40,304 nt of DNA from an uncultured Desulfovibrio sp. (GTDB lineage Bacteria > Desulfobacterota > Desulfovibrionia > Desulfovibrionales > Desulfovibrionaceae): the NCBI GenBank assembly GCA_944324555.1, contig CALUWU010000067.1, positions 1-40,304 on the forward strand, read 5' to 3'. Position 1 is the stretch's first letter; each line of letters begins with the position of its first letter. Shown here piece by piece: positions 17,793-30,536 of this stretch. Below the pieces are notes generated by a model that searched no databases, was not told the origin of the DNA, and saw only the letters and a program-made list of their open reading frames with translations. The position numbers were made by a program, and so were the translations under genes.

Positions 17793-20336
17793 CTAGGCGT
17801 CCTCCGGGGCTCCGGCTTCCGGCGCGGCTTCGGGCGCCGGCGCCTCCGCCGGAACGTCGTCCCCGCCCTCTTCCTCGTCGAAGGCGCGTCCCGTCTGGCC
17901 GCCCTCGTCCACGCGGTCAAAGCCGACGACGCGCGCGCCCTCGTCAAGACGCACCAGCATGACGCCCATAGTGGCGCGCCCCTTGCTGCGGACGTCCTCC
18001 ACGCCGATGCGCACGACCTTGTTGGCCGACGTCAGCAGGATCAGACCATCGTTGTCGTGCACGGGCATGGCGCCCACCACGGGGCCGGTCTTGCCCGTCA
18101 CCTTGAAGTTGATGATGCCCTTGCCGCCGCGCGACTGCAAGCGGTAGAGATCGACCCGCGTCCGCTTGCCGAAGCCGTTGGCGGAAATGGACATGATTTC
18201 CGTCGTCTGATCGCTTTCCTTGAGAATGACGCCCGCCACGACAAAGTCCTGCCGGCGCAGCGCAATGCCCTTGACGCCCGTGGCCACGCGCCCCATGGGC
18301 CGCACGTCGCGGCAGGAGAAGCGGATGGAAATGCCGTCGGCCGTGGCCAGCACGATATGGCTGTCCTCGCGGATGGGACGCACCACCACAAGCTCGTCGT
18401 CCTCGCGCAGCCCCACGGCCATGAGGCCGGTCTTGCGGCAACGGGCGTAGAGCGAGGCGGACGAACGCTTGACCATGCCCCGCCGGGTGACAAAGAGAAA
18501 ATACTTGTCTTCGGCAAATTCGCGCAGGGCCAGCACCGTCGTGACCCACTCGCCCTCTTCCAGCGGCAGCAGGTTGTTGATATGCACGCCCTTGGCCGTG
18601 CGGCTGCCTTCGGGAACCTGATGCACCTTGAGCTGATGCATGCGGCCCTTGTTGGTGAACAGGCAGAGATACTGATGATTCGTGGTCGTCAGAAACTCCT
18701 GCACATAATCGTCCTCGGACGTGTGCAGGGCGGCGATGCCCTTGCCGCCGCGCTTCTGCTGCTGGTAGTTTTCCAGGGCCGTGCGCTTCATGTAGCCGCG
18801 GCGGGACAGGGTGATGACCACCTCGTCGTCGGGGATGAGGTCCTCGATATCAATGCCGTTGAGGGCTTCGGCCACCACTTCCGTGCGGCGCGGCGTGGCG
18901 AAGGCGGCGCGGATTTCCTCTATTTCCCGCCGCATTTCGCTGCGGAGCACCTCGGAGTTCTCCAGAATGGATTTGTAGAACTCAATCTTTTGCAGCAGGT
19001 CCCGGTACTCGTTCATGAGTTCGTCGCGTTGCAGGCCGGTCAGGCGTTGCAGGCGCATGTCGAGGATGGCGCGGGCCTGCGCCTCGGAAAAGGAAAACCG
19101 CTCCATCAGCGCGGCGCGGGCCGCGTCGGGATTTTCCGCCGCGCGGATAAGCGCCACGACCTCGTCGATATGATCGATGGCCAGCCGCAGGCCTTCCAGA
19201 ATATGGGCGCGGGCCTCGGCCTTCCGCAGGTCAAAGCGGGTGCGGCGAATGACCACCTCGCGGCGGTGATCCACAAAGCAGGACAGGGCCGACTTGAGGT
19301 TGAGCAGCACCGGGCGGTTGTCCACAACCGCCAGCATGTTGATGCCGAAGCTCGTTTCCAGCGGCGTGTACTTGTAGAGCTGATTGACGACGATTTCGGG
19401 AATGACGCCCCGCTTGAGATCAATCACGATGCGGATGCCCTTGCGATCCGATTCGTCGCGCAAGTCCACAATGCCGTCGATCTTGCGTTCGTTGACCAGC
19501 GCCGCAATCTTTTCCACCAGGCCGGACTTGTTGAGACCGAAGGGAATTTCCCTGATGACAACGGCCTGAAGCCCCTTCTTGCGCTCTTCCACCTCCACGC
19601 GGCCGCGCACCTTCACCGTGCCGCGCCCCGTGCTGTAGGCGTCGTGCAGGCCCTTGCCCGCATAGACGAAACCCGCCGTCGGGAAGTCCGGCCCCTTGAT
19701 GAAGTCCATCAGGTCCTCAACGCTGCATTGCGGATTTTCCAGAAGGAACTGAAGCGCGTCGCAGAGTTCGCCGAGGTTGTGCGGCGGAATGTTGGTGGCC
19801 ATGCCGACGGCGATACCCGAGGAACCGTTGAGCAGCAGGTTGGGCACCTTGGTGGGCAGCACCGAGGGTTCCTGGAGGGTATTGTCGTAGTTGGGCAGGA
19901 AATCGACGGTTTCCTTGTCCAGATCCGCAAGGAATTCGCCGGCCAGGCGCGACATGCGGACTTCAGTGTAACGCATGGCGGCGGCGGGGTCGCCGTCCAG
20001 CGAACCGAAGTTGCCCTGCCCGTCCACCAGCGGATCGCGCATGGAAAAATCCTGCGCCATGCGGACAAGCGCGTCGTAAACCGCCGAGTCGCCGTGAGGA
20101 TGATATTTACCGATGACGTCGCCGACGATGCGGGCCGACTTCTTGTGCGGCCGGTTGTAGCTGTTGGAAAGCTCGTGCTGGGCGAACATGATACGCCGGT
20201 GCACGGGTTTCAGACCGTCGCGCGCGTCGGGGATGGCGCGCCCTATGATGACCGAAAGCGAATACTCCAGATAGGACTGGCGCAATTCCTTTTCAATGCT
20301 GACTTTCGGATGTGCTTGTTCCAGTTGCTCAGACAT
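17793..20336 (-). CDS. gyrA: DNA gyrase subunit A
   Basis: GyrA is the DNA-cleaving subunit of gyrase. The catalytic tyrosine lies in [11 protein letters not shown], and the quinolone-resistance region reads [16 protein letters not shown] with serine and aspartate at the two positions most often mutated in resistant strains. The C-terminal beta-pinwheel contains the GyrA box QKRGGKG, needed for negative supercoiling, and an acidic, alanine-rich tail of about 35 residues. The 847-residue length is normal. ATG 20336 is chosen over an upstream in-frame ATG at 20390 because similarity begins at [20 protein letters not shown]. It follows gyrB after 177 bp, a gap that includes GC-rich hairpins. Confidence 0.97.
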   Translation of the reverse strand: MSEQLEQAHPKVSIEKELRQSYLEYSLSVIIGRAIPDARDGLKPVHRRIMFAQHELSNSYNRPHKKSARIVGDVIGKYHPHGDSAVYDALVRMAQDFSMRDPLVDGQGNFGSLDGDPAAAMRYTEVRMSRLAGEFLADLDKETVDFLPNYDNTLQEPSVLPTKVPNLLLNGSSGIAVGMATNIPPHNLGELCDALQFLLENPQCSVEDLMDFIKGPDFPTAGFVYAGKGLHDAYSTGRGTVKVRGRVEVEERKKGLQAVVIREIPFGLNKSGLVEKIAALVNERKIDGIVDLRDESDRKGIRIVIDLKRGVIPEIVVNQLYKYTPLETSFGINMLAVVDNRPVLLNLKSALSCFVDHRREVVIRRTRFDLRKAEARAHILEGLRLAIDHIDEVVALIRAAENPDAARAALMERFSFSEAQARAILDMRLQRLTGLQRDELMNEYRDLLQKIEFYKSILENSEVLRSEMRREIEEIRAAFATPRRTEVVAEALNGIDIEDLIPDDEVVITLSRRGYMKRTALENYQQQKRGGKGIAALHTSEDDYVQEFLTTTNHQYLCLFTNKGRMHQLKVHQVPEGSRTAKGVHINNLLPLEEGEWVTTVLALREFAEDKYFLFVTRRGMVKRSSASLYARCRKTGLMAVGLREDDELVVVRPIREDSHIVLATADGISIRFSCRDVRPMGRVATGVKGIALRRQDFVVAGVILKESDQTTEIMSISANGFGKRTRVDLYRLQSRGGKGIINFKVTGKTGPVVGAMPVHDNDGLILLTSANKVVRIGVEDVRSKGRATMGVMLVRLDEGARVVGFDRVDEGGQTGRAFDEEEGGDDVPAEAPAPEAAPEAGAPEDA

Positions 20337-20513
20337 GGGGCCTCTGCATGGGTAAAAATGTGCGATGCCTGCGGCCCGCTCCGGATGCAACCGGTAGCGA
20401 ACCGCCCCGCGCGTGCGTCGTCGCCGTCCGCGTCTTCCGGGAAAGACGCCGCTGTTTCTCGCGCCCGGGCTTGAGCGTCCGCCCGGGCCGCCTCATTTCA
20501 ACGTGAAACCGCT

Positions 20514-24067
<3,554 letters not shown>

Positions 24068-24211
24068 GTATTTTTTCCTTATTGTTATTGAGGCCTGAAG
24101 CTATGTCGCTAACTATGGCAACATGCTTTTTTTATTGCATATTTCATCGACTTTCCCGGAAACGTCAAGGAAAGGTTTCCTACCGGGGGCGGCGCGGGGC
24201 CCCGGCGCCGG

Positions 24212-25477
24212 TCACTTCATGCCCCTTGTTGCCGCGGCGTTGACGGCGCGATGCACATTTTTGTCATTAACGAGCATTTTTTCAATCTTTTTAACGGCAT
24301 GGATGACTGTGCTATGGTCCTTTCCGCCAAAGATCCGTCCGAGTTCCGGGTAGGAGAGGCCCAGTTCGCGGCGACAGACGTACATGGCGATCTGCCGCGC
24401 CAGCACCAGCCGGGGGTGGCGCTTGTCGCTTGTCAGATCGTCGGCGCGAACGCCGTAATGCGCCGCCGCGGCTTCCATTATGTCCCTGCATCCTTCCTGT
24501 CCGCGCGTTTCGGACAGGCGCAGCATGTCGTCCACTTCCTCTTCCGTCGGGGCGCGTCCGTTCAGGGAGAGAAAGGCCTGCAACCTGCGGAGCAGCCCCT
24601 GAAGGGGGCGGAAATGTTCGTAACGCCGGGCCAGCCGCATCATTGTCGCCGCCCCGAGGTGGAGATCGAGTTTCCGGCAGCCGTCCTGCACGTAGCGCAG
24701 GCGCACGTCCGCGTCGGGCGGCAGCAGTTCGAGAAGCAGGCCGCTTTCCAGGCGCGTCCGAAGGGCCGCGGGCGCCGCTTCCAGACGGCGCGGCGAGCCG
24801 GTGAAGGCCAGCGCCATGCGCCCGCCCGTCCGCGCGGCGGCGTCCATGCAGGCGACAAGGCCGCGGCAGCGCTGTTCGTTGTCCAGAACTTCGTGGAGGT
24901 CGTCGATCAGCAGCTGGTCGCAGCCCTGCCAGAAGACGCCGGAGTCCTGTTCCCACGGAAAACGGACGTCCTGCCGGTTGGCGAGACTGACGCCGACGAC
25001 GCGGCGGCCGGACGATTGCAGGGCGTGGAGCAGGGCGTGCAGCAGGTGGCTTTTTCCGGTTCCGCTTGCGCCGTGCAGAACCAGCAGGCGCGCGTCCGAT
25101 TCTTCCCGCAGCAGGAGACGCGTCGCGGCGACGGCAAAGGCGTTCTTGTCGTTGTGAAGAAACGATGCGAACGTCTGGGCCGTCTGCCCCGGAGACGTTT
25201 CGACGCGCGCCGTCAGGGCGGGCGAAAGCCTCGGGGAACGCCTGCCCCGCAGGCGGACGTCGTAACGGATATGCAGGGGCGAACGCGCAAGCGCATGGCG
25301 CAGGGCCTGTTCAAGGCGTTCCCGATGCGGCGCGAAATAGGGGCCGAAATAGACGTGGGGAAACACCACGCGCACGGCATCGCCTTCGTCTTCAAGGTCG
25401 ATGCAGTCCAGCCATGTGGGAGACTCGTCGCCTTCGCCCAGAAGGCGCAGACTATGGCGCAAGGCATCTTTCAGCAT
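24212..25477 (-). CDS. dnaA: Chromosomal replication initiator protein DnaA
   Basis: DnaA melts the origin. Domain III shows Walker A GASGTGKSHLLHAL, Walker B LLIDDLHEVL and sensor-like regions. Domain IV carries the DNA-binding helix-turn-helix and signature LSYPELGRIFGGKDHSTVIHAVKKI. At about 421 residues it is a little short and its N-terminal domains diverge from the usual forms, so the start is uncertain: ATG 25477 is used because similarity seems to begin at MLKDALRHSLRLL, but there is no strong ribosome-binding site and the frame is open to 25558. The 144 bp between dnaA and dnaN hold an AT-rich patch and GC-rich inverted sequence, but no clear DnaA box. Confidence 0.93.
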   Translation of the reverse strand: MLKDALRHSLRLLGEGDESPTWLDCIDLEDEGDAVRVVFPHVYFGPYFAPHRERLEQALRHALARSPLHIRYDVRLRGRRSPRLSPALTARVETSPGQTAQTFASFLHNDKNAFAVAATRLLLREESDARLLVLHGASGTGKSHLLHALLHALQSSGRRVVGVSLANRQDVRFPWEQDSGVFWQGCDQLLIDDLHEVLDNEQRCRGLVACMDAAARTGGRMALAFTGSPRRLEAAPAALRTRLESGLLLELLPPDADVRLRYVQDGCRKLDLHLGAATMMRLARRYEHFRPLQGLLRRLQAFLSLNGRAPTEEEVDDMLRLSETRGQEGCRDIMEAAAAHYGVRADDLTSDKRHPRLVLARQIAMYVCRRELGLSYPELGRIFGGKDHSTVIHAVKKIEKMLVNDKNVHRAVNAAATRGMK

Positions 25478-25868
25478 GGTTTTCAAGCTTCGTTCACCGT
25501 TGCAGGCCGTTTCCGCAAGGGCGGAAGACAGGGAAAACCGGCTTCTTCCCCCTGGCAAGGGAGGTTCCGCCGGGATCTTCCCGCCGGCTCCGCCGACGCC
25601 CGGAAAATACGGGCCGGAACAACGGCGGGCACAGTGCGCGCAAGCGATTTCTTATGCCATAAAACGCTTGATTAAACAAGTCTAGAAAGTCTGTCGTTCC
25701 GCGATATCCAAAGACGGACGCGGGATTGGCGGCGTCCTTTCCGGGGGGCGGCGCCCCCGGACTTCTGGACAAAGGACGCCCCGTCGGGATAAGGAAGAAC
25801 ATACTCCGAGAAACATCATGACGGCGCGGATCTCTCCGATGCGCGTCGTGAGGTCTTTTTGACGTTCC
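25478..25868. other. Divergent intergenic region between dnaA and the M23 gene, with a branched inverted repeat
   Basis: At 25731-25780 an exact 10-bp outer stem (ggcgtccttt with aaaggacgcc) encloses a 7-bp inner stem (ccggggg with cccccgg, 25741-25760). There is no T-run, so it is not an obvious terminator. CTTGATTAAACAAG at 25668-25681 is partly palindromic and overlaps a weak minus-strand promoter (TTGTTT, 17 bp, CATAAG) for dnaA. I looked here for DnaA boxes (TTATNCACA) and found no good match. Confidence 0.4.
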
Positions 25869-27323
25869 ATGAAAAAACTGCTCTTTCTTTTTTTGCTTGT
25901 CTCGGCCCTGGCGGTGGTCTGGATAGAACGACCCGGCCGGGACCCCGGCGTGGCGCTGTCGCCCGCGCTGGACCCCCCCTCCAGAGAGACTCCCGCCGTC
26001 GCCCCCGACGACGCTGGCGACGCTCCGCTTGCCGAACCCGACGGCAAGGCCGCCCCGGACGAGGACGTCAAGGCGGCGGGCAGCGCGCCCCGCGATCCGC
26101 ATGGCGACGGCGAGGCCGACGCCCCCCGGGAAGCGCCGGAAGCCGTCGCCGTGGACGAGGCGACCGCGCCGGCGATCCTCACGCCGGAAGGCGACACCAT
26201 ACGCAAGGGCACCGTGGAAAAGGGAGATACCGTCGGCGGCCTGCTGGGCAGCGTCGGCACCGGCGAGACGCAGCATTACCTCCGGGCCGCGCGTCAGGTC
26301 TTTTCCCTGCGGAAGTTTCGGGCCGGTCAGGCCTATGTGGTGGTGACGGACGCGGCGACGGGCCGCGTCAAGCGTTTCGAGTACGAGATCGACGATCGCA
26401 GGCGTCTGGTGGTGGAAGGGCTGGACGATCCGGTGGCGCGGCTGGAAACCATTCCCTATGAAACGCGTCTGGCCTTTGTCGAGGGCGTCATTTCCAGCGA
26501 TCTGTTCAGCGCCGTGGCCGACATGGGCGAAGGGCCGCAGCTGGCCCTGAGAATAGCCAACCTCTTTGCGTCGGAAATCAACTTCATCCGCGACTTGCAG
26601 GAAGGCGACAGTTTCCGCGTGCTGGTGGAAAAGCTCTATCGCGAAGGCGAATACAAGGGATACGGCAAGGTGCTGGCCTCCTCCTTTACCAACAGGGGCA
26701 AGACGTTCGAGGCCTTTCTCTTCCGGGACGGCGGCGATCGCGAGGGACATTTCTACAACGCTTCCGGCGAAAGCCTCCGCAAGGCCCTGCTTCAGGCGCC
26801 GCTGCCCATCACCCGCGTCACCTCCCGCTTTTCGGGCAGCCGCAAGCATCCCATTCTCGGTTACAGCCGTCCCCACTTGGGGGTGGATTACGGCGCGCCT
26901 ACCGGAACGCCGGTCATGGCCGTCGGCAGCGGCAAGGTCGTCAAGGTCGGCCGCGCCGGAGGCTTCGGCAATCAGATCATTGTCCGCCACCATCGCGATC
27001 TGGAATCCATGTACAACCATCTTTCGGGCTACGCGCGCGGCATCCGCAGCGGCGTCAGCGTGCGTCAGGGGCAGGTCATCGGCTACGTCGGCAGCACGGG
27101 CTTGTCCACCGGGCCGCATCTTGACTTCCGCATCAAGCAGAACGGCAAGTTCATTGATCCCACAAAGGCCGTGAATCCGCGCGCGCCGGGCGTTTCCCGC
27201 AAGCGCGCAAAGGAGTTTGCCGCCGTTGTGGCCGAATACCGCGCCTATATGAGCGGCGCCAAAAATGTGAACGAATACAAGGCCGACGACGAACTGGAAG
27301 AACACGACAGCGAAGGACGCTAG
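25869..27323 (+). CDS. M23-family peptidoglycan endopeptidase-like envelope protein
   Basis: The 484-residue protein begins with a signal or membrane-anchor segment (residues 2-18), then a long Pro/Ala/Asp-rich linker (to about residue 105), an OapA/LysM-like domain beginning GTVEKGDTVGGLLGSVG, and a C-terminal LytM/M23 domain. The HxxxD zinc motif is present as HLGVDYG near residue 335, but the second motif reads PHLDFRI near residue 416, with aspartate where many M23 enzymes have the second histidine of HxH. The HLD form occurs in other family members, so activity is uncertain. It probably acts on peptidoglycan in the periplasm. No strong ribosome-binding site is seen. Confidence 0.88.
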   Translation: MKKLLFLFLLVSALAVVWIERPGRDPGVALSPALDPPSRETPAVAPDDAGDAPLAEPDGKAAPDEDVKAAGSAPRDPHGDGEADAPREAPEAVAVDEATAPAILTPEGDTIRKGTVEKGDTVGGLLGSVGTGETQHYLRAARQVFSLRKFRAGQAYVVVTDAATGRVKRFEYEIDDRRRLVVEGLDDPVARLETIPYETRLAFVEGVISSDLFSAVADMGEGPQLALRIANLFASEINFIRDLQEGDSFRVLVEKLYREGEYKGYGKVLASSFTNRGKTFEAFLFRDGGDREGHFYNASGESLRKALLQAPLPITRVTSRFSGSRKHPILGYSRPHLGVDYGAPTGTPVMAVGSGKVVKVGRAGGFGNQIIVRHHRDLESMYNHLSGYARGIRSGVSVRQGQVIGYVGSTGLSTGPHLDFRIKQNGKFIDPTKAVNPRAPGVSRKRAKEFAAVVAEYRAYMSGAKNVNEYKADDELEEHDSEGR

Positions 27324-27370
27324 AGCGAAAATTGTCGGGCGCGTCCGACGGGAAAGGGTTTCGCAAAGCG

Positions 27371-27416
27371 AACGTCCCGCCCCCCTCTCCATTTTGGGAG
27401 AAGGAGGCGGGACGTT
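27371..27416. terminator. Hairpin between the convergent M23 and MFS genes
   Basis: An 11-bp stem (aacgtcccgcc at 27371-27381 with ggcgggacgtt at 27406-27416) holds a smaller ctcc/ggag stem and is followed on the plus strand by tcctgtttg. It lies 47 bp after the M23 stop. Confidence 0.6.
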
Positions 27417-27420
27417 TCCT

Positions 27421-27509
27421 GTTTGCGGCCGCAGGCCGTGCCCGTTGCGACGAAGGAAGCTACGGGCATCGACAGCAGCGCCGAGGGGGTTCCCTTCCCC
27501 CCAAACGAC
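27421..27509 (-). repeat. Partial copy of the G-rich repeat, inverted
   Basis: On the minus strand this segment carries CTGTCGATGCCCGTAG, the same loop as at 9330-9370, and ends in CGGCCTGCGGCCGC. The remaining half seen at 9385-9464 is absent. Its G-rich end (ttcccttcccccc at 27491-27503, plus strand) lies 26 bp from the MFS stop. Confidence 0.7.
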
Positions 27510-27529
27510 TTACGAATAGTGTTCAGCCC

Positions 27530-28672
27530 CTAGGCGGCCTTGCGGAGAAAGAGGGAGAAAATCGCGCCCACGAGGGTCACGGCGGCAAGCAGATGCATGG
27601 CGACGGGAAGCCCGCCGTAATTGTCGGCCACCCAGCCGAGCAGGGGGGCCGACATGCCGCCGATGCTCATGGCGACGCCGAGCGTGATGCCGGAGGCAAA
27701 GCCCATGTTCTTCGCGAGGTAGCGCTGGCCGAGAACAACCATGGAGCTGAAGGGCGCGTAGAGGCCCACGGCAATGGGAAGGAGCAGGGCCGCCGCCGCG
27801 TAGGGATTGTCCGCCAGGGGAAAGAGCGCAATGAACGGCAGGGTGAAGAAGCCGGACCAGCGGATGGCGCGACGGAATCCCCAGCGATCCGCGGCCATGC
27901 CCCCAAGCAGGTTGCTGACGACGCCGAAGATGCAGAAGAGGGCGAGCATGGCGTTGCCGACGTGGGCGGGCTGCCCAAAGACGTTTTTCCAGTACAGCGG
28001 CAGATAGGTATTGAAGCCGAGAAAGAGCACGGAGCGGGAAACGACGGCGCCGGACAGGATGGCGAAGGCGGCCCAGTCGTTTCTGGGTTCCGCCGCGCCG
28101 GCGGCCTTTACGGGAGCTGCGGCGGCGATGTTCCAGCGGGAGATGTTCCAGTAGAGCAGCGAGGCCATGCAGAGGGCGACGAGCGCAAAGGCGGCGGTCC
28201 CCGGCAGGCCGAAACCGCCGACGGCCAGCGTGACAATCAGCGGCCCGACGACGAAACCGCTGTTGCCGCCCACGGAAAAGACGCTCAGACCAGCGCCCTT
28301 CCGGCTGCCGGAAACAAGATTGGCGTAGCGCGCGCCCTCGGGATGAAAGACGGCCCCTCCGACGCCGCACAGCATGAGCGCAAGGAATATGGCCGTATAG
28401 CTTTCAAGATAGCCCACGGAGCCGAGACCGAAGCCCGCCAGCAGGATGCCCAGGGGAATGAACCAGCTGCGGGACAATCTGTCGGCGACAAGGCCGAACA
28501 GGGGTTGCACTATGGAAGACACGGCGGAATAGGCAAAGGCCAGCGCGCCGCAGGTCTGATAGTCGAAGTTGTGGGCGGCCGCAAGATAGATGAGAAGGGC
28601 CGGCAGCGCGCCGCCGTTGAGATCGCAGGAAAGATGGCCCAGCGAGATCAGAAGGATTTTTTTGAGTTCCAT
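27530..28672 (-). CDS. Major facilitator superfamily transporter, fosmidomycin-resistance (FSR) type
   Basis: This 380-residue inner-membrane protein has about twelve hydrophobic helices. The FSR-like features are the N-terminal SLGHLSCDLNGGALPALL, the loop motif GLVADRLSRSWFIP and the helix GAVFHPEGARYANLVSGSRKGAGLSVFSVGGNSGF. FSR relatives export drugs such as fosmidomycin, but the natural substrate here is unknown. It is the last gene on this strand after preT-preA-DUF1097; the 167-bp gap contains a terminator, so it may have its own promoter. A much longer open frame upstream of 28672 is rejected because the family N-terminus is MELKKILLISLGHLS. Confidence 0.87.
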   Translation of the reverse strand: MELKKILLISLGHLSCDLNGGALPALLIYLAAAHNFDYQTCGALAFAYSAVSSIVQPLFGLVADRLSRSWFIPLGILLAGFGLGSVGYLESYTAIFLALMLCGVGGAVFHPEGARYANLVSGSRKGAGLSVFSVGGNSGFVVGPLIVTLAVGGFGLPGTAAFALVALCMASLLYWNISRWNIAAAAPVKAAGAAEPRNDWAAFAILSGAVVSRSVLFLGFNTYLPLYWKNVFGQPAHVGNAMLALFCIFGVVSNLLGGMAADRWGFRRAIRWSGFFTLPFIALFPLADNPYAAAALLLPIAVGLYAPFSSMVVLGQRYLAKNMGFASGITLGVAMSIGGMSAPLLGWVADNYGGLPVAMHLLAAVTLVGAIFSLFLRKAA

Positions 28673-28765
28673 ATGAAACAGCGTTTCCTTGAATGAAAAG
28701 ACGGACGAAAAGCCCCGGAAGCAGTATTGCCCCTTCCCGGACGTCCGGAAAGGGGCAGCGTTATG

Positions 28766-28817
28766 AAGGGAAAAGGGGAAGAACCTTCGCCCGGGAGGGC
28801 CGGAATGGTTCTTCCCC
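28766..28817 (-). terminator. Terminator after DUF1097
   Basis: On the minus strand an 11-bp stem (ggggaagaacc with ggttcttcccc, 28817-28807 and 28785-28775) is followed by ttttccctt. A second hairpin with an acgt loop (28728-28757) lies just beyond. Together they separate DUF1097 from the MFS gene. Confidence 0.65.
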
Positions 28818-28839
28818 GCCAGGGCATTTTCGGCTCCCG

Positions 28840-29292
28840 TCAGTTCCGGCACAGCCTGTTGCCGAGGCTGTCGCAGGCGAAACCGAGCAGGATTCCCAGC
28901 AGCAGGGCGGGGATGACGGCCAGGTCGCCTCCCGCGGCAAAGGTTGAGAAGGAGCCGATGAAGGCTCCGGGAACAAAGACAAGCAGCGCCTTCTTTCCAC
29001 CGGCGCACATCAGGAACGTGGTCAGAAAGGTCAGCGCCAGCGCCGCGGCCTCGCCCGGCAGGGCGACGCCCAGACGCAGGCTTGCGAGGGCGTAGACCAT
29101 GCCGCTGCATACGCAGGCAAAAATCACCGGCAGCCCTCCGGCCCCCTTGCGGGGAGCGGCAAAGTACGCGGTGCATCCCGCGAATCCGGCCCATCCCGGC
29201 AGTCCGGCGCGGTTCGCGAGAAGTATCCAGATCGTGCAGAGCAGCGCGGTGGCAAAGGCCCGGCGCGCGTTTTCGGAGAAGGCGCGCGTCAT
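28840..29292 (-). CDS. DUF1097 family inner-membrane protein
   Basis: The 150-residue protein is nearly all membrane segments (about five), with DUF1097 features such as [13 protein letters not shown] near residue 35 and the C-terminal [23 protein letters not shown]. Its ATG overlaps the preA stop (ATGA), so it is cotranslated with preA. A transport or accessory role for pyrimidines is suggested only by this position; the family has no established function that I can cite. Confidence 0.82.
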   Translation of the reverse strand: MTRAFSENARRAFATALLCTIWILLANRAGLPGWAGFAGCTAYFAAPRKGAGGLPVIFACVCSGMVYALASLRLGVALPGEAAALALTFLTTFLMCAGGKKALLVFVPGAFIGSFSTFAAGGDLAVIPALLLGILLGFACDSLGNRLCRN

Positions 29293-30536
29293 ATGCTCTT
29301 GTCTTCCGCCTTGCCCTTGCGGCCGGGCTTCATGACGACGTCGCCCTTGGAGAGCGCCCCGACCGGGCAGATCAGGACGCACAGGTGACAGCCCACGCAC
29401 TTTTCCGTGTTGCAGGACGGGCGGCGGGTTTCCTCGTTCCATTCCAGCGCCTGATGCGCGCCGTCGTAGCAGGAGATGTAGCAGCGCCCGCAGCCGATGC
29501 AGCGTTCTTCGTCCAGACGGGGGTAGACGATATAGTCCCGATCAAGGGATTCCGCAGGGACCATGCTGGCGTTGGCCAGCCCCACGAGATCTTCAAGGCG
29601 ATCGACGCCCTGCTCTTCCATATAGTGCATGAGACCGTTTTTCAGGTCTTCCACGATACGGTATCCGTACTGCATGACGGCGGTCGTCACCTGCAGGGTC
29701 GAGGCGCCGAGCAGGATGAATTCCGCGGCGTCCTCCCAGGTCTCGATGCCGCCGATGCCGGAAATGGGGAGTTGGGACAGCCCCTCCCCGGAGCGCAGCT
29801 GCTGGATGAAGCGCAGCGCCACCGGCTTGACGGCCTTGCCGGAATAGCCCGAAATGGACGACTTGCCGTTGATGATCGGAAGACCGACTTTCCGGTTCAG
29901 ATCAAGATTCACGATGGACTTGATGGTATTGATGGCCGCGATGCCGTCGGCGCCGCCGGCAAGGCAGGCCCGGGCGACCGGGACCATGTCCGTGATGTTC
30001 GGGGTCATCTTGGCCATGAGCGGGAGGCGGGAACCGCGTTTCACGGCCTCGCAGAAGGCGCGGCAGAGTTCCGGGTTGGCGCCCACGTCCGAGCCCATGG
30101 CATGGGAGGTCATCTGCGGACAGGAAAGATTCATTTCGATCATGTCCGCCCCGGCTTCTTCGACAAGCCCCGCGAGTTCCGTCCAGTCCTTTTCGTTGGA
30201 GCCCATGATCGAGGCGATCAGCACCTTGTCGGGATAGTGTTCTTTCAGCTTGCGGAGATCCGCAAGATTTTCCTGGAGGGAGTGTTCCGCGATCTGCTCC
30301 ATGTTCTTGAAGCCGATGAACGGCGTGCCTTCCTTTGTCAGCGCGTCAAAGCGGGGCGAAACCTCGTCGATGAGAAAATGCGCGGGCCCGATGGTCTTGA
30401 AGACCACGCCGCCCCAGCCCAGATCATAGGCCTTGGCGCACATGTCGTAGCAGTTGCCCACGGGAGAGGAAGAAAGGCAGAAAGGATTTTCAAACCGCAC
30501 TCCGAGAAAGTCGATGGAAAGGTCCTTGCTGATCAT
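29289..30536 (-). CDS. preA: NAD-dependent dihydropyrimidine dehydrogenase subunit PreA
   Basis: PreA is the flavin (FMN) subunit that reduces uracil and thymine to dihydropyrimidines with electrons from PreT. The 415-residue protein has a dihydroorotate-dehydrogenase-like barrel ([15 protein letters not shown] at the start, catalytic-loop cysteine in [21 protein letters not shown]) and a C-terminal two-cluster ferredoxin domain with [11 protein letters not shown] and CVGCHLC. The start overlaps the preT stop by one base (TAATG) and the stop overlaps DUF1097, so these three genes form a tight operon. Confidence 0.93.
   Translation of the reverse strand: MISKDLSIDFLGVRFENPFCLSSSPVGNCYDMCAKAYDLGWGGVVFKTIGPAHFLIDEVSPRFDALTKEGTPFIGFKNMEQIAEHSLQENLADLRKLKEHYPDKVLIASIMGSNEKDWTELAGLVEEAGADMIEMNLSCPQMTSHAMGSDVGANPELCRAFCEAVKRGSRLPLMAKMTPNITDMVPVARACLAGGADGIAAINTIKSIVNLDLNRKVGLPIINGKSSISGYSGKAVKPVALRFIQQLRSGEGLSQLPISGIGGIETWEDAAEFILLGASTLQVTTAVMQYGYRIVEDLKNGLMHYMEEQGVDRLEDLVGLANASMVPAESLDRDYIVYPRLDEERCIGCGRCYISCYDGAHQALEWNEETRRPSCNTEKCVGCHLCVLICPVGALSKGDVVMKPGRKGKAEDKSI

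Noticed and set aside
16929-20474. An 1181-codon open frame on the plus strand antisense to gyrA, purF and the TPR gene
   Set aside because: It is a shadow of the highly GC-biased third codon positions of well-recognised genes on the other strand, and its product has no recognisable motif.
20494-20512. TTTCAACGTGAAACC after gyrB as a parS site
   Set aside because: The two halves are out of register by one inserted base relative to the parS palindrome.
25682-25872. A possible short minus-strand frame beginning MERQKDLTTRIGEIRAVMM upstream of dnaA
   Set aside because: The start looks protein-like, but the rest is Pro/Arg-rich and crosses the branched hairpin at 25731-25780; there is no support for expression.
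25494-27392. A 632-codon minus-strand frame over the M23 gene
   Set aside because: It is antisense to a protein with clear M23 motifs and has no recognisable domain.
27530-29194. Extended 554-residue start for the MFS gene
   Set aside because: The extra N-terminal part reads through the terminator at 28766-28817 and out of frame across DUF1097; the family N-terminus begins at 28672.
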